NCBI GenBank assembly: GCA_947846985.1
Contig: CANTUZ010000002.1
Coordinates: forward strand, 126,132,889 to 126,196,888
DNA length: 64,000 bases
Reading direction: 5' to 3'
Origin: Fratercula arctica
Taxonomy: Eukaryota; Chordata; Aves; Charadriiformes; Alcidae
The position numbers and the translations under genes were made by a program. A model generated the notes under the pieces. It saw only the letters and a list, made by a program, of their open reading frames with translations, searched no databases and was not told where the DNA came from. Of this stretch, positions 13,320-25,200 are shown piece after piece. Every line of letters starts with the position of its first letter. Position 1 is the first letter of the stretch.

Positions 13320-13926
13320 ACTGTATTGATTATGGCACCTTTTTTACTTTGGATAGAGCATCAGAGATGCAGAGAGGGGGTCTGAATGACTTAAAACCAT
13401 GCCTTCTCCAGCTGTCAGCCAAACTTTTCAGTGTTTCAGAATGTTTTCAGTGTTTCAGAACTCCTAATAACAAGGAGTTATTTAATTGTGAAAATGATCA
13501 TGATTAAGATTTGGGTTGCTAGAAACTAAAAACTAGCTTGAGATGCTCAAAAAGAATTTTGTGTTCCGTGCCCATGTATGATTCTGTCTGTGAAGCGCAT
13601 TTCTCCCTGACAGTGTTCTTAGGTGCTCACAATGGTATTAAAAGTCATAGCCCTGGTAATAACACCTGAATCTGGTGTCCCTCATTGCACATAAATCTGA
13701 TTTCATATCAGCAACAGCACTGTGGGAGTGCACTCCCTACTTGCTCTTTCTGCGAGAGAAAATGATTCGCTCTTTGGCCTTACATCTGACATCACCACTG
13801 AGGTGGAGTTCTAATTATGCAGCCTCACTGCCTGTCAGCTCTTATTTTTCTATTCAATAATGTACCGTCTTCCTAATTATACCGTAAAAACTGATGACAC
13901 AGTATCCTCAGTAGTACGTAATTATC

Positions 13927-13946
13927 CCCCCCCCCCCTTTTTTTTT
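13927..13946 (+). repeat. C-run joined to T-run
   Basis: About 11 C followed directly by about 9 T form a pure pyrimidine tract of the kind prone to slippage. Confidence 0.85.
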
Positions 13947-15082
13947 CTGTATTCTAAAAGTCACCATTTTCACGAGATCTAAAAACTGCAGGTTGCATGA
14001 TAATTAGTCAACTGAAAAACTGGATTATTTCAAACGTGTCTGACAAATGTTCTGCAGAAATAGTTAATTACTTAGGATGTATAAAGCATTTCTCATAGGA
14101 TTATTAAAGATTTTTTTTTATGTTTATACATGCATTGAAAAAAAAATGGATTAAGAATATTCTCCCAAGTGCTGTAAATTAAAGCCATAATTTCTCTGAA
14201 ATTTAGCTCAGCAGTTACTTATTGCAATAGCCATTTAGAAAGTTAATTTACATAAATGGCATCTTTGCCAGTGTCGATTATGTAAGGATGTTGCTGGCAG
14301 CTTCAAAATATACCTGATTACTTGAAGATGACATTCTCCATCGTTTTGTATTTGTGGATCTGAGAACATAAATCTGCTGGCAGAGCTTTACAGGTAGTGC
14401 ACGCATGCGGTCCTTTGTCATCCAAAAGGAGGTACATCGTTATTTATACAGAGGTAAGGTCCATATCAGTTGGTGTTTGATGTTAGAGTTGCTTTGCCTT
14501 TGTTTGAAAATTCCTGCTGGTACAACAAAAGTTATTTGTTAAAACCAGGTATTTTATTTTTCAGTTAGCCAACAATCATCCTTCTGTTTGCATCCACAAG
14601 GCAAGAGGCAGTGTTGTTTATGGATTTTGTACAAAATTAAACGTGATACCTGGCAGCAGAGGGCAAGTTTTCCCGAGTTTTTTAAAAATGTAGCTAGAAG
14701 GCCAAATTCTCATACTGAATATAATCACAGAAAAACTCCAATCCGGCTTCCTCAGGGAGGAATTCCTGTTTTGGTTTTGCTTCACTACAGTCAATTAAGA
14801 AGGAGGTAATATATAAAAGCACAGTGTATCATTTTCCTATTTTTGTCCATGAAGTTAATGAAGGATTTAGTTTACATAGGGGTGCTAGATCAATTTGTGC
14901 CTCTTTATCAAGCACAACATGGTGAACACGGACAATGCTGCCAGGAAAAAGAAGCAAATCAGAGGGTGTGGTACACATCCCACTGGAGTGTATGATACGT
15001 CTACTATTATGAACTGGGAATTCTTTTTTATTGTTTTATCTGGAAAAATTAATTTGGAAAATTGTTAGGATTTTGATCTTTG

Positions 15083-15104
15083 TTTTTTTTTTTTTTTTTT
15101 TTTT
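15083..15104 (+). repeat. T22 mononucleotide run
   Basis: An uninterrupted run of 22 T, followed by C and five more T. Confidence 0.95.
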
Positions 15105-17978
15105 CTTTTTAAAGAATCCTAGGAGGAAGCCACCACATTTATTTCTGGTTTTGTCCTGAGCCTGGACTCCAATGCAGTAGAGAAATCAAATACACTATTG
15201 CTCTGTCCATATGTCACTTAATCTCAGCAATTTCATAGCTATTGCATTTCAATTTCATACCTATGAGCTGGATTCAATAGACTAAACATAACCATACATC
15301 ATATCTTTCTCTTTGGGTATGCATGAGAACTTTTTTTTTTTGAACTGTTCTTGAAACTTGTATCTTCTCGTATTCTTTCAAGAATAATTCAATTATCTTC
15401 GTGTAATTAATTTCTCTTAACGTCCACCCTCCCTTCGCAACCATTTCCATAAGGACAAATATTGGTGGTAGCCCTTTTGTCTCAGGAAAATGTGACTTCA
15501 TAGCAAAAGAGAGCAGACATTCTGCCAGGTTCATGTCTATATCTTTCGCTATGCAGATAAGGCTGGATGCTGTTCAGAGAAACAGTGAATTTTGTTTCAT
15601 TCGGTTTGACAGATATTTCTGACTATTTCTAAATACACTAGAACTGATGTTTGACTATTGGTCAACTTAACTTTGCTAACCCAATACGCTTTCAATTTGC
15701 GTTAGAACAAAAGAATTACATCTCATTAGATAAATTAATATTATTTTCCTTACTTATTCTGCAAATTTGACTTCGGAAATTTTAAGCTATAAGTGATGAA
15801 AAGATAGTGAATAAAAGTCGTGAATTATCGAATAATTTATTTTCATGCTATTTTTAAAGGGATGTTTGAGATTTTTTTCCATTACATATTCATCTTCTGC
15901 GACAAATACTTTGAAGTTAAATTTCTCTTGGGATTTGAAGTGAACTGTCATTGACATTCCCTAGCATTAGCCACTGCCCTCTGTTCACTGAGAAAATTGC
16001 TGACTCTTAGACATAGAGTATTATTTGGGTTTGGGATTTCATATTTAACATAATTTTCTAACTGGCCCTTAGTGCAGAATTCAGCCAGTCTACTCACAAG
16101 AGTAACTACAGCTATTAAAATACATGCACACAAAATGTTGGCTGGTGGAGATTTCAGGTTTTTTTCGCTTTTATGGGGATTAATGGTGTGATTTCTGTGC
16201 CTGGAAGCAGAACAAGAAGGAAATGCAGGAAGTGACTTCCTTAAAGCATTAAGACTGCTTTTCTGGAGAAGATTGGAAAGCAATAGCTTTGCAGATTTCG
16301 TTTAAAACCTACAGGCAGTAGGTCTGCAAAATTTTATACAGAAGAGAAGGTTAGGGATAAATCTAGTTCATTATAGTGCAAGGAGCAGAAAGGATTATGC
16401 ACCCCCGAGGAAAGGATCTTTTCAGTTTGATAAATGCACGTAAGTTATTCTCTACAAAATGCCAAGTCATTCTAGAAGTACACTGATTTTTGTGCTCCTG
16501 TCTAGGAGTGCAGATCACTTTCATATTTTGTAGTTTGGAAGGAAACAAATAATTATGAAATGGTTATTTCATAGATACTGATAAATTGTGAGTACACAAA
16601 AAATACTTTTTTTTCCCTAAATGTGGTGCAAATATAAATGTCTACAAGTTATGAAGAAAGTATTCAGCCCTTCCAGAAAGTCTTCGTAGGGACAGCAGAG
16701 ATTGTGGGTTATAAAATGTCCAATACAGCAGGAGAAGCAGAGCACATAGGTAAGGCAGCAGCCATTGGTTAGACAAAAGAGGAATGGCAGTCCGACAGAG
16801 CAGTCTGAAAGCAACAGGAGTTTTAGTGTTGGACCAGCTCTAAAATGCAAACTGAAGGTTCTTTGGCCATCCACACAGGGTGACAACACCACCACATTAC
16901 CACATATTTTTAGGACATATAAGCCTTATTTGACCTTTATTTGTGAAGGTGAATTATAAAGATTCTCTTATAGAGGAGGCTTGAAGAACACGACGTTTCC
17001 ACGGTTTTTTTCAGCCTTTTACTCTCCTGGGAACAAATTAACCCCACCTTTAGTGGTTACTATTCAGAGCAATGTGGCTGGAGGGCTTGTAGCCTTATGG
17101 GGCTGCCCACCGAGCTCCGCTTTGCCGTGCTCCTAAACATCCATTGGATTTCTTCTTACGAACCCCATTACACTCTTGTAAAGTGTCCATATCCACTTAA
17201 TGCACTTGAACATATTGTCCTGCTTTAGGGTACCTGGTACCCAAACGCTTAAGCCTGTCACTGTCACAGCCTTAGGGGAGGTCTGCGCTCGGGGGAGGCA
17301 TGTGTGAGGGACGGGATCTCATCCTCCTCCCCCTGACCTCATTATTCATGAGCTTGTTGGTGTTCACACCTCTGAGCATACTTGTAGATGGTTGTGGTAT
17401 CTTCTCTGTACTTGTCTGGCAAAGTTAAAGGCAATTAATCCTTTTCTCACATATCAGCCTTTTCAGTTCCTCAATAACTTTATTTCTTGTCTACTTTATC
17501 CTCTATCTGTCAACACCTTTCAAAATCTGAAGAGCTCAGAACAGCCTAATTTATAGCTGGAAATTGGATTAAGTTTTCACCACTAAAATAAAAAGATAGA
17601 AATGTCAATCTGGAATGACCTGTTTTATTAAAGGAAAATCTTATTATTAATAATTGCTAATATAATTTATTAGTATGATTACTATATATAAGGAAAATCA
17701 AACTGTTGCCTGCTTCTTAAATTACTATATTTCAGCTTTTCAGTGCGCTATTTAGAAATATGAAGTAGTCACTTTATTATGCACCATCTTCCAGGATTTG
17801 AAAGCACCTTATACATATAAATGGATTTAGTCTCATCAGTACCTCTAAATGATGAAAAAAAAAGCCAATTATTAAGTAAATGTATCTAGTGCAGATCCTG
17901 TCTGCTGGATTTAAAGTATTGATTTACATTTCAAAACACTTTGGATGATTAATCAACTAGTCTAGGTTGATTATGTAG

Positions 17979-18633
17979 CTGAATCTGAGCCAGCAGTGTG
18001 CCCAGGTGGCCAAGAAGGCCAACAGCATCCTGGCCTGTATCAGGAACAGTGTGGTGAGTAGGACTAGGGAAGTGATCATCCCCCTGTACTCAGCACTGGT
18101 GAGGCCCCACCTTGAGTACTGTGTCCAGTTTTGGGCCCCTCACCACAAAAAAGACATTGAGATGATGGAGTGTGTCCAGAGAAGGGCAACAAATCTTGTG
18201 AGGGGTCTAGGACACAAGTCTCATGAGGAGCAGCTGAGGGAGCTGGGGTTGTTTAGGCTGGGGAATAGGATGCTCAGGAGAGACCTTATTGCTCTCTACA
18301 ACTACCTGAAAGGAGGTTGTAGAGAGGTGGGGGTCGGTCTCTTCTCCGAAGTAAGAGGTGATAGGACAAGAGGAAATGGCCTCAAGTTGTGCCAGGGAAG
18401 GTTTAGACTGGATATTAGGAAAAATTTTTATACTGAAAGGGTTATTAAGCATTGAAAGAGGCTGCCCAGGGAAGTAGTTGAGACACCATCCCTGGAAGTA
18501 TTTAAAAGATGGATAGACACAGTGCTTAGAGATATGGTTTAGTGATGGTTTTTGTCAGTGTTATGTTGATGGTTGGACTACATGATCTGAAAGGTCCCTT
18601 GCAACATAGGAAATTCTATGATTCTATGATTCT
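17979..18633 (+). mobile_element. CR1 LINE, 5'-truncated: end of ORF2 plus 3' UTR
   Basis: This is a typical avian CR1 3' segment. It starts with GAGCCAGCAGTGTGCCCAGG and runs through an ORF2 C-terminal frame (open 18006-18455) with [37 protein letters not shown] and [10 protein letters not shown]. It ends with an ATTCTATGATTCTATGATTC tail. The ORF2 frame stays open for 150 codons and then meets a stop at 18453-18455, where CR1 protein similarity appears to continue in the DNA (AGGCTGCCCAGGGAAGTAGT). This suggests a modest age. It is a dead 5'-truncated copy and not a host gene. Confidence 0.95.
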
Positions 18634-21600
18634 GTTCCTCCATCCTCAGCAGAAAGAGGGAGAGACATCCTCCAGCAGCCTCTCACACTACTTTTAAATA
18701 GCCATTTGTAAGATCAAATGCCCTTTAGGGGTACATCTCATTCCAGGAGGGATAGACAACTGGGTGAAATGAGGAACTTTTAACTTTTAGACACTTTAGA
18801 CCTACTGAAGAAAGGTGAGATTGATCTCTTCTTCTGAGAGGTCTAATCATTAGTTTCCTTTTGATACCCTGTAAAAGCACTCCTACTGTATGCCATTGAA
18901 ATACTTTAGATAAATGGTGAATGGACTGCATGGCTCTACAAATCAGATCCATCTAATGAGTAGTAAGAATTGTTAAAATTATACATAAGCTTTAACTAAT
19001 TAACTGATAAAGAGAGACAAAATTCTCTTTTTATCTCACTTACCTCTAAGATGCCTGAGATTCTTTCTTTGTCACTCTGCTTGCTATTAATTGACTCGGA
19101 AATTGTTATCATCCAAAAAGATCTTTCTCTATTTTCTTTATTTAAAGAAAAAGATTATTATCAAGGGAAAATAATGGAAGCCTGTATCATTTCATCCTTC
19201 CATTCAAATATTAATTTAGATCTTTAAAAACGGCTATTTTTTTGATATATAGTAATTGGAAAGTCAAAGTTTCAGCCATAGTGGGACTGTTAAAGAGTAA
19301 CACTAGATATTACTTGCCTGTTGGCACTAAATTTGATGCCCTGGGGAGACCTTCTAATTGGAGAAAGCTAAGTTATTATACCAGCTGATTATTTTTGTGA
19401 CAAGTCATATTAGCAACAGTGCACACCTCACTCCCAGGTTGCTAACTTGAATATCTCTTTCTGTTCTACTCAGTTTCACTATCTGGATAATCCTCTGAAC
19501 TAAGTGAAACAGCTTTAACATACAATTACTCTTTGCCTCAGGTCCACTATCATAATCCAGTCTCCATCAATTAACAAATAATCTTTTAGTTCCCTAGTCT
19601 ATATCATCAGCGGTTAGTTTTCCTTCAGCTGAGTTAATGGATGTTGATTTTTTAGCCTTTGAACTAATGGTAGCTTTTCTTTTCCTTGTTTTTTGTCTTT
19701 TTTTTTTTTTTCCTTTTTTCCTTTTTTTCCTCTTTTGCCTGTCAAGAATAGGGTTTATGTGCATTTACGGTCACATATATATTCAAGTGTCTCTTGTAAG
19801 ATTTTAAGGAAATTATAGTGAAACCTATGAAAAATATGATGTAACAGCTGACCTATGGGCCAGGGAGAGCACAGAACCAGCATATGAGGAAGACCTCAAA
19901 CTTATAAAAAAATACATCTAATACTGTATGTGCATGCTGGAGCCTTGCCAGGGACAAAAAGTACATGAATAAAGAGACTGTGATTGCCCTTGAGCTCTCT
20001 TGAATAACCTTTTCAGCACACCTGAGCCCATGATTGTCTCAAGGTGTACCCGAGTCCTTGGGAGACGTGCACACAAGTGCTTTAATGGGACCGCAGAACA
20101 AATGGAATTTCATTGCCAATACAGAACTTGTTTTCTCCATAGAATGAATAGTCATGAAACAAGAATGTGATTTTACAGGGCCCATTCCTGGATTGGGTTT
20201 TTTTAGAAATTCTTCTGAGGTTTTGAACTGTGACCTCCATGCAAAGGATTCTTTTGGGGTGGATCAAGGAAGGAGAAAGGACTAGAAGGGCTGTCCTGTG
20301 GGGATAGTGCCCCCTTTAGCCATATAAAGAAAAGAGAGGACACTCACAGATTGAGTGTTATGGTTGCTCAATTACTGTTCTGTACACACTCTGTGCACAA
20401 AATTAAATAGCCTTCTGCAAAACACAAAGATTACTTATGAAACAAACAGGAACTTTCTTTCTTAAATCTACTCCAGGTTGTAAAAGAAAATGCAAGTTTC
20501 TCAAGCAATTCTGCCATTTTTTATTCCTTATTAGGATTTTCTTTATCTCCCTCTCCTCACAAGGAAAAGACAGAGTTGTTTTTACAGGGAAGAACTGACT
20601 GCGAGAGTGTTGAAAAATCTGGCTGAGTTTTGCACTGTTTTCAAACTTATGTAGTTTAATTTAAGAATGATAGCCAGTCAGTTTGTATAGCGTGTATCAT
20701 TTTACTGTTGGACATCTTGGAAAAAACACCAGAATATTTGCCTCTTTTTTGTCAGAAATAAGGGGAATCCTTCATTTACGCTGTGATGTCCTCTTCACTG
20801 ACTGGGAACACTGAATAAAAGCAATTACTTTCATGAAGACATGTGATGATTTATTTTAGCATTTATTTTTTAACATGACATGGCTATAAATTCTGTGCAA
20901 TAGGAATGGAGATATTCTAAAAATTAAAATCTATAGGAGATAAAAGATGACATACAGGAAATTGAGTCTGATATTTATACTATAGAAAAATTATCCAAAG
21001 CTTTGATGCTTGGGACTGTACCTATTGTGTCTTGACCGTAACTAGCACTTCCATATTACAACTAAGGACATAACAGGACATGACAGGAGACAACCTAAAA
21101 ATATCATGAGGAGACAACAAAAGAAAGCATCTTAACCATGTTGAACATCTATGTGTCACGTGGCTCTGTTTCTTCACCTTTCCTGCACCTGGTGTCTCAA
21201 TTGGCATATTGGGAACTGGAAGGCGACCAACCTGTGGTTTTTGTAAAGTATATTGTTCTTGTTCTCACTAACTAGCTGGATTTTTTGGAAGGATAAATAG
21301 CAGGCACAGTATTTCAAATGAAGAGAGGGAAAGGAACCTACCCACTGTGAGTAATTGTAGCTGTTCTCAGTGCACCTCCAGTGAGACTTGCTTTCTGAAG
21401 TGCAGGCTGTTGTGCCAGGGCAGATGTGGAATCTGGGAAATTTTCCAGAGAAATCATTAAAAAATTAGGTTCTCAACATTAGCTGCTGTGTTTACGTATT
21501 ATTCTTTCTCAGACCGTCACTAGCGACACTGAGGACTGCACTGGATGACGAACTGAGAGCATAAACCACTCGCAGAGGAGCACTGAGGCAAACATTGTGT

Positions 21601-22098
21601 TTTCCAGTACACCTAAACCCTTCCTTAGCAATCTGTAGCCATTTTCAGACAATAGAAGAGCTCTTTCACTGCTACTGTACTATTTGACTCTGGGCAAACT
21701 AGACACGTTCTGGAAAACTGATAGTTTAGGCTTTTCCTGTGACATCTGAGAAATGATGCAGTGGGAGTAATTACTTGATTGCTGCTGGTACTGATGATAT
21801 CTCCCTGCCTGGCTAGTACTGCTAATCTGTTTTACATTATCTCCTGCTTCAGGAAAAAAAATCATGCCTAAACTGAGGAGGAAGCTGTTAATGATGACAT
21901 TGCCTCCAGCATTTTGTTTGTGACAACATCCTGCTGATGATCCTGTTGATACAGCTGGTGTCTCTCAGGTGCCACTTTTAGCTGTTTCTGAGGAACTGGA
22001 GGGACAGATAGACAGAGAGTGGGACAGACGCCACTCTTCATTTTACATCTTTGGAAATATCGTTAAAAGAAATCCAAATAATCCTGATTTAAATAAGT
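18634..22098. other. Intronic sequence, no gene seen
   Basis: It holds a pyrimidine-rich tract at 19678-19738 (listed separately) and otherwise nothing recognisable. The open frames present are short and without domains. Confidence 0.55.
19678..19738 (+). repeat. Long T/C-rich (polypyrimidine) tract
   Basis: About 60 bases are almost all T with scattered C and a few G, including a T14 run at 19698-19711. There is no downstream AG plus coding frame to suggest a splice acceptor with an exon. Confidence 0.8.
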
Positions 22099-22180
22099 TG
22101 TCCTGGTTTAACCCTAGCTGGCAGCTAGGACCATGCAGCCACTCACACAGTTCTCCCCCTTTCCCCCTGAAGGGCAGGAA
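22099..22180 (+). mobile_element. Fragment of an avian endogenous-retrovirus LTR (5' end)
   Basis: The string TGTCCTGGTTTAACCC, then CTGGCAGCTAGG, CATGCAGCCACTCAC and a C-rich segment, follows the order of a common avian ERV LTR start as I remember it. The element begins with TG as LTRs do, but the rest of the LTR is missing: the sequence runs straight into a GGAGA microsatellite. No internal viral genes are present. Assignment to a named family needs a repeat-library search. Confidence 0.6.
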
Positions 22181-22294
22181 GGAGAGGAGAGGAGAGGAGA
22201 GGAGAGGAGAGGAGAGGAGAGGAGAGGAGAGGAGAGGAGAGGAGAGGAGAGGAGAGGAGAGGAGAGGAGAGGAGAGGAGAGGAGAGGAGAGGAG
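22181..22294 (+). repeat. (GGAGA)n pentanucleotide microsatellite
   Basis: About 23 near-perfect GGAGA units, all purine on the NKAIN3 sense strand. Open frames across it on both strands only reflect the repeat and are not genes. Confidence 0.97.
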
Positions 22295-25200
22295 CTTTGG
22301 TATTTTATACAGTTCACAAAATCAAATAATGAAATAGGGGAAATATTAGTGATGTTTGCTATTTCATAATTTCAGCTAATTTTACCTGTAAAAATTAGTG
22401 AAAGTACTTCTCTAAATCCACCCTGATATCCTGAAAGCAAAAAAATAGGAAAAAAGACTTCTCTGAACGTGACAGGGATTAATTATTAACAACACAGTAT
22501 TAGCATCACTCTGTATCTTTCCAGTCAGACACCTGGAATTATTCACAGCAATAGAAAATGCTGTAAAATATGATGGTGGCAGTTATTTGACTGTAAATCT
22601 AATGTGCAACAGCAAACTTCAGTCACAGGAGACTTTAAAACTTGTAATAATTACTCTATGGCTGTAAATGGAAATGGCATTAATGCCTAGAATGTTGCTG
22701 CTGCAGAAACCCTAATTACTCAAGTGATGCTCTCAGGATTCGTGACTGTTGGTGTTTCTTACTCTCTTACTATTGGCTTTTCCAAGCTAAAATCCAATGT
22801 CTAATTTCTGTTCTTCCCTGACTACCACATTGTCAAGGCCAAATTGTTTAGCAAGCTAAACATTCTTACCTGCATTCCCTTCAGTGCAGGTGCATAAGTG
22901 CATTTAATTGCCCATTTTCTCTAGCAGAGAATCTAAGCTATGGAGGAAGGAAAGGAAATATTCTAGAGAGACAACGCTTTTTTTCCCCCTGTAGCATAGT
23001 ATTAGTTTCAAATTATGTTTTCTCTTCCTTTGTTGTTTATGTAATATGGAAGGGCTCGTAACTATTCATAGCCTTCTAAAGGAGCCAAGTGTTATGGATG
23101 AGTATGCATATATTATAAAAGGAGGTACTGTTCCATACCACCACAGCTTCATGTCATGTTCTGGAGCCATAATTCCCATTACTATATATTTTATTTGCAT
23201 ATTTTACCATATTAGAAAATAAATTCTCTGATTTATTTACAGAAGACCATTTTTAAAATACTTTGAGATGTAGTAGATAATAGTTGTTTTCATTTATTCT
23301 GGTTTACTTCTTTAGGCATTAAAAATGCACAGAAAAAGCACCTAGTCTTTGGCAAAATTTAAAGGCCCAAAGGTAACTGTGATAGGAATAGCCATCCAGC
23401 ATGGTGGATGAGTTGGGAATGAGTAGGGTCTGGAAGACAAGGACAAGTTTTAACATAGGATGTGGAAATTTAGGCAGAGACAGAAGAAAAAGTAATGCAG
23501 CTGAAGGGAAACTTTAGCTCCAGTGGAATCAAGAAACATATGTTGGTTTCACTAGACCAGCATTTCACCAGGTGCGATTCATGTAATTTTTGCAGCTGTT
23601 TTCTGTACAGATCAAAGTATGCAAAACTGACTATATTATGAAAATAGAGCAATAAAGAATAAATCATTCATATCTGCTGAAGTAATAGCTAGAACAAGAC
23701 ATAAATCTGAAAAAATATAATGACACAGAAGGCCCAGGTGGTTTCTTTAGGATAATGCACATGGCATTAAGTAGAAGTAATGGCGAGGAATTGAAAGAAA
23801 TGATACTGAAAGTGAGTATGACAAAAGACTTCTAAGAGTTTAACCAGGAACTGGCTTCTGATGACTTCCCCGCTTCATACTGGGGAGGGGAAGGTATTTG
23901 CTCTTATGTAGAGCTCAACAAGATCAGTCCTAAACATTTTCATTTTCTGGTGTGCTTTCTCTCTTTTCTCACTCATCAGTTCCTCCTGGTCATGACAGAC
24001 CAGAAATCTGGTGGAGTACTTTTCAGATGTTTTTAAGACTTTGTCTTATACCTCCCCTACCTGCAACTTCTTTTTTTTCTCCTACTGTGAAATTTTTTTA
24101 CTTTCTCATCTTAAATTTAAGTCATAGAGTCTTTAGGATAGCAGCCATTGTGTACAGGTTTTAAAGTGAGTTTCCCAGTTTCCCATCCTCTCTTCCTTAG
24201 ATAACCAGTTTGTATCTGGTTGATATTTACAGTTTCTTCCCAAACCTTAGGTTGGACTTTTGTTCCTTTTCCCCCTTATCTTTAGGTATCAAAAAGTGAT
24301 ATGAGAACTACCTGTCTCCCTTGGTCGGGAATATGTACAAAAGAGCTGAGACCCCTCTTCTTGAGAAGCTCCTTTGTCTCTTTTCAAGACACTTTCTCTC
24401 ACTTTTTGGGAGCCTTCCTCAGCCCAGCCTTCAAACATCCTTTTCTGCCCATAAAACTCAATGACAACATGATCTTTTGCTACTTGTTTTTATTGCAACA
24501 ACCAAGGCTGACCAGCGGGGAGGACTTCCTCTCATCGTTTTTGATCAACCAGTAGCAGTTCCTAGGATATAAAACCTCTTGCCTCACGCATGCTGTCCGG
24601 TTTGTTTCAACTTAGCTTCCTCTTACAGGATCTTCTTGTAAGTTCACCACCCCTGGACATCCTGCCTGAATGCAGCGGGCAGGAAAAGGTCAGCCTGTGC
24701 CTCTCAGTTCCAGTGGGGCAACCTTGTTTTTTTCTTTCTTTTTCCTTTTAATGGATATGTAATATATTTCAATACTTGGAAAACAGTTCCCAATTTCTGA
24801 TGGCCATTCTCCCAAAAATGTAGTAATTAATTGCTGGCAATATTCAATCATAATGTTGTTGAAACCCTAGTAAATATGCACTACAAGCAGTTGTGTGTGC
24901 GGCAGAAGTAATGATGCTTCATTTTATATTTGTGCTTTGACATCAATTTCCCTTATGGCTTCTCTGATATCAGAAAAAGGCAAGCTTTCCCTAGGGTCCT
25001 CCTCATCTTTCTGTTTTCTTATTTTAATGAAATCTTTAGGAAAGTTAATATACTTGAGACCTTTCCTCATTTGCAAATGCGTTAAAATGCCCTGAAGGGA
25101 CTGAGAGACAGACACATGTACATATTGAGATGTTATGAGCTTGCTTTCATCAGGAAACCAAACTAAAACCAGATAGGACCAGACTGAAAACCATACCTGG

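Larger units (their letters stand above)
10351..17978. other. AT-rich intronic sequence, no gene seen
   Basis: Mononucleotide runs are listed separately. A 17-bp string, TTTTCAGTGTTTCAGAA, is repeated 19 bp apart near 13425-13462. A more GC-rich patch lies at about 17040-17400. Nothing here is recognised as coding or as a known repeat family. Confidence 0.55.

Noticed and set aside
17770..17880. Possible MIR- or L2-like ancient SINE/LINE trace (AAAGCACCTTATAC and following)
   Set aside because: The similarity is weak and partial; it cannot be supported without a profile search.
21969..22369. Open frames with GEERR or LSSPL repeats
   Set aside because: They are translations of the GGAGA microsatellite and not genes.
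24560..24620. TATAAAA as a promoter
   Set aside because: There is no exon, CpG-rich start region or open frame downstream to support a transcription start.
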